Part shown: piece by piece, positions 21,830 to 35,600 of the stretch
How the letters are laid out: each line of letters opens with the position of its first letter
Position numbering within the stretch: position 1 is the first letter of the stretch
Source: Termitomyces sp. T153
Lineage: Eukaryota; Basidiomycota; Agaricomycetes; Agaricales; Lyophyllaceae
Length of the DNA: 64,000 bases
Assembly (NCBI GenBank): GCA_018296165.2
Contig: JACKQL020000024.1
Coordinates: forward strand, 434,001 to 498,000
Reading direction: 5' to 3'
Notes under the pieces: model-generated
Database searches by the model: none
What the model was told of the DNA's origin: nothing
Seen by the model: the letters and a program-made list of their open reading frames with translations, nothing else
Made by a program: the position numbers and the translations under genes

Positions 21830-24800
21830 TGTACTTGCTAGTCCTGGGGGTCCTGGGGCTTGGTGGGGTGTTGTCAATAGAAGTCCTGGAGTTTGTTGGA
21901 GGCTCTGTCAAGGTTTTTTTGGGGTTCTCATGTGTCATCCTCAGGTCTGTAGCCCTTCCAGCAGACTAAGTACTGGAGTTGGCCACGGACCATGTGGGAG
22001 TCAAGGATTTAGTCAACCTCATAGTGGTACTCATCTTTGACTTCAACGGGGGGTGGTCAGCTGAGAAAGGAGTCTGGAGCATGTTTTTCAAGGAGTTAGA
22101 TGTGGAACATGGGATAGAGGCCTTTCAAGCCTGGAGGTAGGTCAAGTTTGTAAGCATGCGTAGAGACCTTCCGGAGGACTTTGAAAGGGCCAAGGCATTT
22201 GTGGTCTAGTTTGATGGATGGCCTACAGGTCTTGAGGTTGTGTCAATTGAGCCAAACCAAGGTGCCGGGGGGCCAGTCAGGGGTAGAATCATGTCAGGCA
22301 ATGGCATGTTTGGAGTAGGCTTGATTGGCAGTGTTTATTTTGTCCCAGAGGAACTGGTGAAGTGATCCATGGGAGGGGATGTCTTTCAGGGATAGGGTGA
22401 GTCAGGGGTTGTAGCCTTTGTTGGTGTAGAAGGGGGAGACTCCGGTGGCAGAGTGGAGCATGTTGTTGTAGGTAAACTTGGCAAGAGGGAGTTCTGCATG
22501 CCAGTTGTTCTGTAAATAGTTAATGTAGAGGTGGAGATACTGTTCCAACATCTGGTTTACTCATTCTGTTTGTCTGTCAGTCTCCAGGTGATAGGCAGTG
22601 GAGAGGCTGGTTTTGATTTTGAGTGCCTTGCATAGCAATTGCTAAAAATGGGATATGAACAGGGGTCTGTAGTCAGAGACAATGTCATCTGGGAGTCCAT
22701 GCTTGGAGAATATGTGCTCAAGGAATAGTTTGGTGAACTCTGGAGCATTGCTGGTAGTGTGGCAGGGGATGAAGAGGGCTTGTTTAGTGAGGCAGCAAAT
22801 GACAACAAGGATTGTGTCAAAACCTTTGGAGTCAGGAAGTTCAATAATATGATCCATCAATATTGAGGACCAGGGGTGCCAGCTGATGGGGAGGGGTTTC
22901 AACAATCCGTGGGAGTGGTGGCAGGGTACCTTGGCCCAGAGACAAGGTTTGCAGGCCCTTATGTATTGCATGACATCCTTTTTCATTCCTGGCCAAAAGT
23001 AAGTCTGGGAGATGAATTAAAGAGTCTTACAAATTCCTGGGTGTCCCTGGAGCTTGTGGTCATGGTGTTGCCAGAGTATGTCAAGGTGGATGGACTTGTG
23101 GTCTGGAGCATAAATTCATCCACTCCAGAGCAGGAGGCAGTGGTCCAGAGACAGCAAAAAGGGATTTTTGTCACTCAACTTGTCAGAGTTGTTGCAGGGG
23201 TCGTGCTGGGTGAAGAAGGAGTCTGGGGGTGCACTTCTGATTTGATGGAGGATTCCTTCTTTATTTAAAATCAGCATGGCATGTAGATGTTCAGGGGGGA
23301 TTACCACTCAATGGTTGAATGCATTCTGTTCAGCTTCAAATGACTTTTTTGGATACACATTGGACCTTCAAGTAAGGGTGTTGGGTTTCATGCTGAGTTG
23401 TCTGGAGTGGTAGTGGATGGTAAAGTCATACTCTGAGAGGGTTTTGGACCATTGAGCTTGGCAGCAGCTGAGCTGTTTCATGGTCATGAAGTATTGCAGG
23501 TTGTTGTGGTCAGAGTAGACTTGGATGTGGTGCAGGAACCCCTTGAGGTAGGCCTGCCACTGATGGAAGGCTTTGATGATTGTGAGGAGTTCTTTGTCAT
23601 AGATGTCATAGTTGAGTTCCACAGGAATCATCAATCAGGTGTAGAAGGTGACAGGATGGAGATCCTTGCCTCCAGAGTCCAACTGGGAGAGTATTCTAGT
23701 GATGGTGTAATTAGAGGTGTTGCATTTGAGTATGATTGGCAGAGAGGGGTCAAAATGGTGGAGGACTGGGGTGGAGGTGAAGGTCTTCTTCAGGAGGAGG
23801 AATATGCTTTGGCACTTGCTGTCCCAATCCCAAGGGGTGTCCTTTTATGTGAGTCAGTTGAGGGGTTTGGTGATTCCAGAGTAGTTGTTGATGAAATGGC
23901 AATAAAAGTTAGCAAACCCCAGGAATGACTGTACCTTCTTGACATTCCACAGCAGGGGCCAGTTGAGTATGGCATTGACCTTGGCGGGGTCCATGCACAT
24001 GCCATTGGGGGTGATGATGACTCCAAAATATTTGACCTCTGTCATGTGGAAGGAGCATTTCTTGGGTTTGGTGTGAAGGTAGTACTCCCAGAGTCATTCC
24101 AAGATGTGGTGAATGTGCTTTGGATGCTCTGCCAGTGAATTTGAGCAGATCAGTATGTCATCCAGATACACAATAATGAAAACATTGTTTATATTGTGGA
24201 AGATGTCATTCATGAAGTACTGGAAAGTGGTGGGGGAGTTAGTCATTCTGAAGGGCATTACAAGATACTCAAAGAGGCCATAGCAGGTGCAAAAGGCAGT
24301 CTTCGATTCATGCTCTGGAGCAATCTGGACATTGTTGTAGCTAGAGCAGAGATCTATCTTTGTGTAGATCTTGGCACTGCAGAGGCAATCAATGAGGTCT
24401 CCAATCAGGGGGAGGGGATACCAGTTCTTTTTGGTGACTTTGTTGAGTCCCCAATAATCCACACAGAGTTGGAGTGATCTGTCTTTCTTCTTGGCAAACA
24501 AGACTGGAGCACCAGCAGCAGAGATTAATGGGTGTATGAAGCCCTTGCCAAGCATGTTATTGAGGTACTCCTTCAGGGCCCAGAGCTCGATCTCAGACAT
24601 GTCGTAGATCTTGCCAAACAGGAGCAAGGCACCCTCTTTGAGATCAATCTTGTGGTCATAGGAGCAGTGTGGGAGAAGTTCTTTGGCACTTCCTTCAGAG
24701 AACATGTCAGCAAACTCATGATACTCCAGGGGAACTACTTCGGCTAGGATCTGTTCCTCCACTCTGTTCTCTGGTGCAGTGGTTCCTGCGTGGAGGTGCT

Positions 24801-26716
24801 CCTCCAGTGGGGCTGGTGTGATCTGCAACTGGAAGGTGGGGGTGCCATCTTGTAGGATGCAGGCAAAGGGGACGGTGCCAATGATTTTAATGTTGAGGCC
24901 TCCAGAGTCAATGGGGGTGGATGTTGGGGTGGTAGCTGCCAAGTCCAGAGTGGTGGCAGAGTTGGTTGGGAGGGGTCAAGCATTACTGGCCAGGGTATTG
25001 TGGGCCTTTGTATCAATTCCAAGGTATGTTGGAAGGCAGCCATCATAATTTGATTGAGGGTGACTGAGGTGGAGTTGTGCTTTCTTTGTCACGACCCGTT
25101 CCCCGAAACCCTGCACATCGTCCATCAACCCCCCAAACCCCCAAAGGGACCCCCAACGCTCCGCCGAACTTCTGCCCATGCCCCGCGCCTACTTCGGCTA
25201 ACTCCGACGCCTCCCCGGCTAACTCCGACGGCCCCCTGGCCAACTTCGGTGCCTGCCCCGCAGCCACTGACACTTACCCTGGGCCTCCTGAACCCCGAGA
25301 ACCACCCCCACTGTTCCCAATCTTCGCCACCCCATCATCAACTAAACACCCTGACCTATTCCGGAGTATCACGACAACCTTGGGGCAACCCGCGTTCTCC
25401 AATGATCCCATCAACGAATCAGCACGGCACGATCCTCGATCACAACCAACACCCGCCCCCTCCGTCGAGCTCCGCCAAGCCCTGCCGCCACAGCCGACGT
25501 ACCCCAAAGTCCTCCGGTAGTCAGTATATAGGTCATCGAGTAGCTCTTCGTACCCTAGTCTTGATATTGCTTAACGTTACCTATGGTCTGATTGTTTCCT
25601 TTTTGTGTTTCGTGTTTCATGTCTCGTTTTCTTATCTCAGTCTCCCGGTCTTATCTCAGTCTCCTGGTCTCATCTCAGTCTCCCAGTCTTGTCTTGTCTC
25701 CATTTCGTTATTGTTCTCGTTATTGTTTCGTATCTCTATTTGAATCTACTCTTGTCCCATATCAACACCATCCCATTTCGTCTGACGCTGTCTCGGTGAC
25801 TCCGTCCAATCAGTGTGCCCAAGTCTTCATCAACCTTAACGACCTCACGAACTCCGCGATCACGATTATGAACCCCGACACTCCTTTACCAGGTCTGAAC
25901 CTCGCTCTTCGCTCGGTCCCGGACTCCATCAGCTCCAAATGATCTCCCATCAAACCCCGGCTCCATTCCCATTGATCACACAGCCACCTACTCCCTTGCT
26001 TCCACGAATCTCCCGTACGGCCTTCTGCCTGAACCCCGCCAAGACCATCTTGTTTCCTTACAATCCGACTTCTCCGGACCTCCCCGGATCTGTCTGGATC
26101 ACATCCCCCCAACTACCCGCATGAGCCACCATGGCCCGGAATGTCTTCGAGTGTTCGGTTACCAGTGCAAGGGGATCACGCCCGCCTAGTAAGGACTCGC
26201 CCAGTGCAGCTGAGCCCCCGAGGTCAGCGGAACCTGACATTCTTCACTGTCAGGGTTGCTGTCAGAGGTCAAGGAGTTCTGGGTTGCTCTGGAGGTGCTG
26301 GTGCCAGGGTCAGAGACATTGGAGTCTGAGATAGACTGGAGGTGGAGGGGGATGGCAGCCGCTAAACTTGCTTTGGGGCTAGGGAATTGCATGGTGAGGT
26401 TCTTCCAGTCAATGTTGGGGTTGACATCTTGCAGCCACAGGAGTCCAAGCACAATCGGAGTTAATGAAAGTAGTTGGGTGATGAGGAGCCAGGCCTGAAA
26501 CTGCAGGTCATTGTTGAGGGTGAGGGTGTTGTCATAGTATTGAGTGATTCCTGTCATGGTGGGGCTTCCATCAAAGAGTTGAAGCTCAAGGGGTTTGTTG
26601 AGGTTGTTGCGTTGGAGGTCAAGTTGACTGCTGACAAAGGTGCTGGAGGTGCCACTGTCAATGAGGGCAGGGAGTGCCTTGGGCAAGCCATCTAGTTGGA
26701 CATTGATGATGAACAA
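21830..26716 (-). pseudogene. pol: pol of E2: chromodomain, integrase, RNase H, RT, protease
   Basis: Mirror of E1 pol. Protease with DSGT (26651-26659 on the plus strand) and a long RT frame 24942-24094. That frame holds [24 protein letters not shown] and YLDD (24158-24169), and is cleaner than the E1 RT. RNase H lies at about 23370-23900, integrase at about 22450-23310 (KHGLPDDIVSDY near 22690) and the chromodomain at about 21944-22036. The solo LTR at 25087-26239 splits the protease-RT linker. The codon that is TGA in E1 at 13900 is CAA here (24469-24471); both are expected decay products of CGA. Stops remain, so dead. Confidence 0.83.
25087..26239 (+). mobile_element. Solo LTR of family A inside E2 pol
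   Basis: 1153 bp, TGTCACGACC to GGAACCTGACA, with an exact 5-bp duplication TTCTT (25082-25086 and 26240-26244). It is CpG-rich in a CpG-poor host element. It has the usual TATATAG box and TCTTGATATT start and three 19-bp CTCAGTCTCC units. Confidence 0.92.
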
Positions 26717-27289
26717 CTGTGCGGACTTGGAGCAGAGCTGTGGAGGAGTCCAGGGATGGTCAATTGTGGTCTCAGAGTTCTTGGAGGAAGTTGAGACATT
26801 GAAGGGTATCAGCCTGGGATTGGTGGAGTTGTTCCAGTCAAGGCAGAGAGTGAGGCTGGGCTAGTCAATGTGGGGATTGGTGGAGCAGAGCCATGAGAAT
26901 TCTAAGATGATGAGGGTGGAGGGGTGTAGTTTTGTGATAAGTAGTTGGAGTTCTTGCTGTCATCTGTTGGCAAAGGTCATGATTGTTTCCAGGCAGTGTG
27001 TGATGTCTCTGGCAGAGGTGGGGTCTCCATCAAAGAGTTTGAGGGGGATAAAGGCAGGGAGGCATCAGAGGAGGTGGGGAGCAAGCACAGCCAGGGATTC
27101 ATCAATGAAGTTATTAGTGGCACTGCTGTTGACTAGTGTGGGGATGTGGTTGTTGGAGAAGGGAAGAGTGGTGCAGAGGAGAAGGGTGGTGGAAGAGTGA
27201 GAGGGGAGGCGTGCTGGGAGGTTGTCCAGGGTGAGTACCATTGCACGGAGAAGCATGGCCAGGGTAGAGAAGATGTTAGGGTCTGGTCT

Positions 27290-28852
27290 GCAGTCTAGTG
27301 TGTCTTCAAGACCTAAACTGCTGACTCATTTTCTGTAAACTAGTAGTTGCAGTCTTCTCCATCAATCATCCACATGGCGTGTCCCATCACCTGTTGTTTA
27401 GGACAACTGTGGATAAAGTGCCCCAGCTCACCACATAGGATGCATATGCCCTCTTTCCATCATTTCTCCTGTGTCTCCTCTGGTATGTTGATCCATAGCC
27501 AATCCCAAATCTTGTTTGCACATAGGGCTTCTTGATCATCAGCTGAGTCTGGAGTGTCATTGTAGTTGTTGGGTTTGGCATCCAGGGGCTCCGGGGTTTC
27601 ATGAAGGTTAGTGGCATTGAGCTGAGTGGGTGGACATTGTCCTGGGAGTTGATTGGTGCTGGTAGTTCCTCAGCCCAGAGGGAAACAGGGCATGGGGTTG
27701 GCAGGGTTAGTGGGGATTGAGGATTGAGTACCATTGGTTGCTCTGGCCTGCCAATTGGTGTTACCAGAGGTGTTCCACAAGGTCCAGGGTGCCATGTTTT
27801 TGCTGCAATATTCCTAGTAGCATTGGTCGACTTGAGTAACAAGTGCCTTGTACCCATCATAGGTGGTTTGCTTGGGTGCAAGGCAAAGGATGTCCTTGAT
27901 CCATTGAAGCAGGGCATGATGGAGGGCAAATTAGAGGGTGTTGTAGTTCCAACTGGTCTTGTAGGCTTCCTGTTCAAATTATACATAAAGGTTGTAAAGC
28001 ATTTGTTGTCACACATCTGGAGGTTAAAGAGATTTTCCTCTGCTTCTGCTACAGTATCAAAGATGCTGAACTTACTCAAGAATTCCTGGGTAAAAGCAAG
28101 CCAATTGGAGAGTATGGGGTTGTTGGGATCAAACTGGAGTAGTGTGGTATAGTGATCAAAGGCAATACCCTGTAAATATGACATGGCAAAGGCTACTTGT
28201 GAGCTTTCAAGCTGGAAGGTAATGGGCTTAGCTTAGAACATAGTCAGGCACTGAGTTAGGAAGATTTGCCACTTCTAGGGGTCACAGCTGGTGAAGGGCT
28301 TGAGTTTCTAAATGTTGAGTTTCCCTTCCCAAGCCAGTGCATTGCAGGTATTGTCCTAGGGGTTTTGAGTTCAGGGTAGGGGTCTGGCATTGTAGTAGTA
28401 ATAATAGTTGTTCCCATTTCTGTGCTGGAGGGGGAAGTTGTCCATAGCTGGGCCTCATCCTCCAGGTGGTCCACCATTGGGAGGTCTGCCACCAGGGTTT
28501 TGACCCACATTGCTCAGGGGAGGCCCGGGGGCCCATTGAGGAGGAGGGGGTCCTCTAGGAGTAGGGAGTCCAAAGTAATTGGTGTTGGCAGGAGAGTTGG
28601 GCATCAGAACAGGTGGGGGGGAGGGGGATTAGCAGAAAAAGGATGTCAGGGTGCCTTGGGACCTGTAGGCTGCCTTGGAGGGGCAGGAACATTCTGGTGG
28701 AGTGGAGGTATGTTGGTATGGGGGACACAAAGGTCAAAGTGGGGAGGTCTGTCCTGTGGAGGGCCATTGCATGGAGTGGGCTTGTTGGCAGGGTTGCCAG
28801 GCTTGTCAATGTAGGACAGAGTCCAGTTATTGTCATTGACATGCAGGGGTGG
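27290..28852 (-). pseudogene. gag: gag of E2, downstream part
   Basis: Minus-strand capsid-like text (LQFDPNNPILSNW, FLSKFSIFDTVAEAEENLF) at 28000-28150. Zinc knuckle CILCGELGHFIHSCPK lies at about 27400-27450, in a different frame. The upstream Pro/Asn-rich part reaches 28852, where element C begins. The frame is open for 265 codons (28184-27387) before decay. The N-terminal part lies beyond element C at 40102-41074. Confidence 0.75.
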
Positions 28853-29940
28853 TGATGAGCCCCAGTTTTTGCTGAGCACCATTTTTGGCATTCTTGTGGC
28901 ATTGCGGACTTAGCAGCAGCTGACTACTTTGTATTTGACACAAGTCACAACACTCAGCACATGGGACCGAGCCTGAGGGTTGGACCAAGGCACGAGACCC
29001 TAGCAACCACGAGACTTATCAAGCATGAGAAATATCATGAGGAGTCTGGAGCTTGGGCCTAGATCATCAAGGCCTAGACCCCCTAGCGACGATTACTAAT
29101 GACCCTAGCGATCCTGGCGACAAAACGGCGTTCTCCTACCATATAGGGACAAATTATCAGATGCGTACCTTTTTACTATCATTTCGTTTGCTGAGCTTAC
29201 CAACACACTGAATGGCGTCTACACTTCAGGGGTTGACATTGGACGCTTTTCTTGTTTTGGTTGTGTTAGCAATTAAGCGTTGCCAAGACTTTGCCTAGGA
29301 TTTTTCACTTAGTTACAGACTGACGCCTTGTATGCACCATAAGCACAGTGACAGACGCCGTCGCTAGTAGTACTTATTTATTTACTTTCACATACTATAC
29401 TTCAAAAACGTATAAATACTGACTGTACATAGACACAAAAATAGGAAATATAGAACAGAGCACCCCCCCCTTCGAAGTCAACTAGCCGCTCTTTCTCTCT
29501 AAGCCTACCAGCTTGAGATTACACTTCGCCTTTCTTTCCCTTATCCTGTCTTTGACTCTGGCTTAGTGACGAGCCGCCTCGACTTCGACTTTGACTTAGT
29601 TTGGTACCAACTGCGGGTGCCCGTTTATGATAATTTGACTTAGCGACGCTAGCGACTTCAGCTAGTAACTAGATCAAGTTTGTCCCCTAGTTCCCATCCT
29701 TCCTCACAACCGTTTTCTCTTTTCTTACTCTTCTCACCACTGTTACGACGACCTCCACTGGCGATAGTGCCTTCTTTCTACTTCACTCCCATGTCACAAC
29801 TTTTGCTCTAGTTCTCTGGGACGGTTACTGACTCGCCCTCAACTATTAAGTTCCTACTGCCAGCTACCCTATCTAGTGACTAGTGTCAGGTCCTCTCTTT
29901 AGGTTTCCTGCACGGCACTAGGTGGCATAGGAGCACATCA
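28853..29940 (+). mobile_element. 5' LTR of element C
   Basis: TGATGAGCCCC...GGAGCACATCA, 1088 bp. TATAAATA at 29411-29418 is the likely core promoter. No sequence similarity to the family A LTR is evident. Confidence 0.92.
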
Positions 29941-29943
29941 TTT

Positions 29944-29961
29944 TGGAGCCCACCGCGAGGG
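29944..29961 (+). promoter_or_regulatory. tRNA-type primer-binding site of element C
   Basis: TGGAGCCCACCGCGAGGG starts 3 nt after the 5' LTR. Opening with TGG, it can pair with a tRNA 3' CCA end. The complementary 3' end would be ...GGGCTCCA; I do not assign the tRNA. This contrasts with the self-priming site of family A. Confidence 0.6.
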
Positions 29962-29965
29962 TACT

Positions 29966-31760
29966 TTGAAGTTAACCATTCCGCCAGAAACAAGAGCTCA
30001 AGCAAAACATCGCTTGGAAAACCTTATTGAATCACCCCAGTCTTCCCTTTCGACCCCTCAGCATTCTTTGCCAGCAGCTCGTCCTCAACCTCTTGCCGAC
30101 AAACTTGAAACCGCTAGAAACTTTCATGATGTTAGCAAAATCCTTGCCGACTTTCCAGGCACCTATATCAAAAGTTTCCTCGACACACCACTTTCACCTT
30201 TAACTCCTACAGACTCTCTATTCTTTCCAGAAGCTCAATCTATCCCATCATCGCCAACTAACCCCCTTCCTTCGCTAAATCCAACAATCGCTAACATGAA
30301 CAATGACCCCGTCGCTCAGTGTGCTAGAATGCCGCCATGCAATGACTCAACTGCACCTAAATGGGATGAGAGTCGCCCTAGGGAACTCTCACAATACTTC
30401 AAGGAGCTGGAATATCTCTTCGCTGACTGCAGCATTGCTGACGACACGCAGAAGAAGGAATATGCGGCATGATACGTCTCTTATGACACGGCAGAGACCT
30501 GGCTTGGCTTACCTGAATTTGGCAACAACGTTACTATTGGCAACAATGCTCCTCGTCCATACACGTATCAGGAATGGAAGGCGGCAGTGCTTAGGTTGTA
30601 CCCTGGCGCTGATGCTAGTGCTCATTACAACCTTGGCAACTTGGAACGACTTGTCAACCAGACTTTCAACGGTGGCCTAGTGACTTTGGGAAGGTTCTCT
30701 GACTACTACAGGGACTTCCAACGTATCGCCAGATGGTTACTTGCTAATGGCAAACTCTACCGTAACGAGGAACGTCACTTGTTCCAACAAGGTATCCCCA
30801 CGTCGCTATGGTCTAAAATTGTTCGCCGTCTCAAAATCACTCTCCCTGACCACCATCCTGAGGGCCCTTACAATGTTGACCAAGTCTTCAAAGGCGCTAA
30901 GTGGGTTTTAAAAGGAACGGACACCTCCATGACCAAGACCAGCAATGGCACCAGCGGTATTCCTTCATCATCGCCAATCGCTAACCTGCCAACCATCCCT
31001 TTGCCTGTGCCTAAGCAAGAAGCGTTGGACTTAGCAACCACTACAGCAATTGTCAGCGCCTTGGAGCGTTTGGAAGCTATTTTGACCAGCGGTAATGCCC
31101 AACCTCACCAGCAGTTCTCCAACAGCACTTGCCATTTCTGTGGTGAAACTGGTCATACTATGGTCTGGGGCACTTGTATAAAGCTGGAGCAAATGATCTT
31201 ACAAGGTAAGGTTCATCGTAATGCTGAAGGCAAGATTGTTTTACCATCTGGCACTATGATTCCCAATTATTTCGGCAAGCAACTATACATGGAACACATC
31301 GAGGAATGGCACCGGCTTAACCCAGGACAAATTGTCACAGGTAGACTCTCTTCTAATGCTAACCCAGATCCAGAGCAGGCGGCTATGCAGCAGTTGCTAA
31401 TCCACAAGGTAATGCAACAAGACATCGCTATGGGCTGAGCGCTAAGCAAGGAAGAATGGATAGAGGCTTTGGAGCACGAACTCTTTGCACTCAGACAAAA
31501 CAGCAAAAAGTTTGATGGCGTACAAGTTCCCTGTGCGGCTTACCGACCAGCGAACAATGCCCCAAAGGTAACACCCTCGACTAGCAACACTCCGGCGACT
31601 TCATCCCCTCCTGATTCAACTCCGGCTCCTGTCGCTAAGCCTGCAGACAAAGGTAAAGCACCCGAACGTACCATCGCTAAAGAACAACTGCCCGTCGCTA
31701 AGGAACCCGTCGCTCAGCCTCCCATCCATCCGTTTTCTGGCATCCCTAGTCGCTACGCCC
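29966..31760 (+). pseudogene. gag: gag of element C (two TGA stops, one frameshift)
   Basis: Frame 2 from 29966 (MKLTIPPETRAQAKHRLENL). It is interrupted by TGA at 30470-30472 (EYAA|YVSYDTAETW) and at 31436-31438 (AMG|ALSKEEW). Between these is a gag-like helical region (FSDYYRDFQRIARWL, FQQGIPTSLWSKIV) and a knuckle-like CHFCGETGHTMVWGTC from 31129 (CX2CX4HX6C; the last spacing is longer than usual). The frame is lost in a run of seven C's (31758-31764) and continues in frame 1, as if one C were missing. Both TGAs fit CGA decay. Confidence 0.8.
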
Positions 31761-32658
31761 CCCCGCTAACAGGAATTTTGCTGCTCCCGATAGAACTAAC
31801 GACGGCGCATATCGAACTATGCCACCCATTTACAACATCGAGCAATCCAAGGCAGTTTTCGAACGGGTTTTAAGCACCAAAGTTACGGTATTGGTTGGCA
31901 AACTTTGCTCAGTATCTCAGGACATTAGGAATCAGTTTAGGACAGCGGTTACGCCCAAACAATTGGTAGGCGCTAGCGCTAATACGGTACAGGACCCCAG
32001 CAACATTTTTGAAGATATTTTGCTGACGTTCGCTATTGAAGAACCCCAGTTTTCGCTTGGATCCAACACCGATACCGCTAATGGACTTACCTCTGACAAG
32101 GCACAATTTGCTTCTGTTGACCCTGTTGAAGCTTACATCGATTTGCTACCCCAAGGAGAAGAGCCTGTGGTGCTCACTGTCACTAAGGATTCTCAGTCAC
32201 TTTGTACCATCATGATGCTGATTGACAACAAAGAGGAAGTGGAATGCATTCATGACAGTGGTTCCCAGATAATTTCGATGTCTGCAGAGATTACCAGCAA
32301 CATTGGGCTATCTTACGACCCTAACATTGTGTTAAATATGCAGAGCGCTAACGGTACCATGGATCAATCACTAGGACTTGTGCGCAACGTACCCTGCACT
32401 ATTGGTGACATAACGATTTACCTCCAGATCCACGTTTTACGGTCCCCCGCATATGACATTCTACTCGGACGCCCCTTTGATGTATTAACTCGAAGTACAG
32501 TCAACACAATTAGCAACGTTGAAACCACCATAACAATCACGGACCCCAATACTGGTCAACAGCGCACTATCCCTACCTTTCCACATGGCAAATCCAAGAG
32601 AAACAACCGCCAAAATGTTCGCTTTGAAACAGAGGCACCCCGTTGCTTTCATCGCTGA
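31761..32658 (+). pseudogene. Protease region of element C gag-pol
   Basis: Frame 1 continuation of gag. Retropepsin signature HDSGSQIISMS (GAC AGT GGT at 32254-32262), followed by LGRPFDVL (about 32466), typical of the protease flap and C-terminal end. The frame ends at 32658. The RT frame starts 74 nt earlier in the +1 frame at 32585. Not independently functional here because of the upstream defects. Confidence 0.75.
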
Positions 32659-35600
32659 AGGCATTGAAGAAGATAGCGACCTATTGATTGTTATCAGCTA
32701 TGACCATTCAACTGGTCTAGCGACTTGTATAGCTTCTTGTGATTTGGACAAAGACGTTTTACTTACCAATTCTGACCCACAGACTGATTTTGCACTAGCA
32801 TACCTTTACACTACGGCTAGCGACATTTCTGATTTGTCCCTTCCACCTCATGCTTATCTTGTTTCTACTGATACCTCTAACCCCTTGATTCTTGGACAAG
32901 CTTTACCACTTGATACATGTGTTACAGACACTACCCCCACCTACGTTAACATTCCATCCCCCGCTCAATATGTCGCTAACAAACCCCCTAAGCGAAAAGG
33001 AGTCCAGGTCAAGAAGAAGTACAAGCCTGTTGCTATGAAGACCAAATCAGTCACCAGCCACGTTAGCAAGGACTTTCGAATCGAACGCCAGATTATTGGT
33101 GACCCACTAGCGACAATCCCTCTGCTTAACCCAAATCCGCCACCTTTTGTCCCGACAAAGCGATTCACTAGCAAGCAACGAGCGAAACTTGTTAAGGACC
33201 ATGACACAGGGTTCCTCACTAGCGACGAAATCAATGTATTAGTCGACATGGTCGCCAAACAGGAAAAAGCTTTCGCTTGGGAAGATTCCGAACAAGGAAG
33301 CTTGCGCCCCGATTCCTTCCCACCAGTACGCATGCCGACAATTCCGCACATACTGTGGGTTCAGCACAATTGCCCCATACCCCCAGGGCTAGAAAAGGAA
33401 ATATGCAAGATTATTCATGGCAAAATTAGTGGCGTCTATGAACCTTCAAACTCCGCTTACCACTTGCGATGGTTTTGCGTTCTCAAGAAAAATGGTAAGC
33501 TCCGGATTGTGCACAGTCTCAAGCCGCTAAACCATGTCACCATCCGCCATTCTGGAGTACCACCTTTTCCAGATCACGTTGCAGAATCTTTCACTGGATG
33601 CATCTGTGGCGCCACTCTCGACCTCTATGTTGGCTACGATGAGCAACTTATTGACCCAGCATCACGTGACTTAATGACATTCCAGACTCTGTTTGGCGCC
33701 CTTCAATTAGTGACCTTGCCGATGGGATGGACCAACTCTGTGCCTATATTTCACGACAACATTACCTTTATTTTGCAGCCAGAGATCCCCCATAACGCGC
33801 TCAGCTTTATTGATGATGTGGGTGCTAAGGGACCCAAGGATTGGAAGATCATTAACAGTAAACCCGCTAAGCATCCCACTAACTCGAATATTTGCCTAGC
33901 GCTCTGGGAGTTCTTTGAACTTCTTAACAGGATTCTTCAGCAAATGAAATACTGCGGCGGCACCTTCTCAGGTCACAAACTTGTTCTTTGCACCCCGACT
34001 TTCAAGATTCTAGGACATGTTTGTACTCCTAGCGGTCGAATCCCTGACAAAAGTCGTTTAGCATTAATTGAGCGATGGGGTCCTTGCAAGTCGCTATTGG
34101 AAGTTCGAGCCTTTATGGGTACTGTTGGGGTACTAAGGACTTTTGTCAAGAACTTTGCACATAGAGCCCACAACCTAACAAAGCTTACTCGTGTTGGCAT
34201 TCCTTTCGAATTTGGCCCCGGTCAAATAAATGCTCAACGCGACCTCATAAAAGCCTTACAAGATGCTAAGCCCCTTGTTCCTATCGATTATGAATCGCCT
34301 GACCCCGTCATCTTAGCAGTTGATACGTCATACATAGCAGTCGGATTTTATCTCTGTCAGTGCACTGGCGACAATTGCAAAGAACACCGCTACAACTGCT
34401 TTGGGTCGATTACGCTAAACGACAGAGAAGCCTGATTCAGTCAGCCTAAGTTGGAACTCTATGGCCTCTATCAAGCTCTACAAGCATTATGGGTGTACCT
34501 CATTGGCGTCAGGAACCTTATCATCAAAGTCGACACTCACTACATTAAGGGTATGCTTCAGAACCAACATCCAGCCTTCCGCTAGCATGAACCGCTGGAT
34601 CATGGCGATTTTGATGTTTCACTTCGAGCTGGTACACGTCAAGGGAACTTTCCACGGCCCTGATGGTCTCTCACGACGCCCGCCACAGCCTGGCGACCCT
34701 CCCATTGACGATAGCAACAACTCTGTTTACAAAGATTGGATCAATCGCTTGCACGGGTTCATTCACCAAGTTCAGTTACCACTGCCGCTACTTCACCAAG
34801 TCTTGACGGCCTCACATTGCTTACCTCCTTTGGCTGAGTACCATTGTTCGCTTACTTTAGCAACTTTTGCAAGCAATACCAACACTCCCCCACGATTACA
34901 GACCAGCAACGATATAACGCCTCTCTGGGATGATGGCACCACTACTTATAGCAACGTACCCCGCAGTGCTAAAGCTATTGCCAGTGATGTTTGCATACTC
35001 CTAGTTGAGAAATGGCTTCACGACCTCATCAGACCCAACAGCCTTAGCAACAAAGACTACGCCACTTTTGTTCGCTATGCATCCATGTTTGTTGTTATGG
35101 GAGGCAAACTTTGGCGAAGAAGCCAAGACGGGGCTCACAAGTTGTTTGTTCCTATTGCCAGTTGCTTATGGGTCCTGAAGGCGATGCATGACGACTTGGG
35201 ACACAGAGGTCTTTTCGCTACCCGCTCAGCCCTCCTAGAACGATTTTGGTGGCCTCAAGTTAGCGCTGATATTGTGTGGTACCTTCGGATGTGCCATACC
35301 TGCCAGATACATCAGACGACCAAGGTTCTCATTCCACCAACTGTCACTACGCCAGCGCCCTTGTTCAGCAAGATATACATTGACACCATGTTCATGCCAC
35401 CCTCCAATAAGTTCAAATACATCATTCAAGGACGTTGTTTGCTGACTCATTACCCTGAGTTTCATATGCTTGCCAGAGAGAACACCAAAGCCATCACTAA
35501 GTGGCTGTATGAGGATGTCATTTGTCGCTGGGGAGCGCTTAGTGAAATTGTTACCAACAATGGACCCCCAATCATAAAGGCAGTTACCTACTTGGCAAAG

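Noticed and set aside
29944..29961. tRNA gene
   Set aside because: It is a short primer-binding complement only, with no cloverleaf. I found no convincing tRNA, rRNA or snRNA gene in the window.
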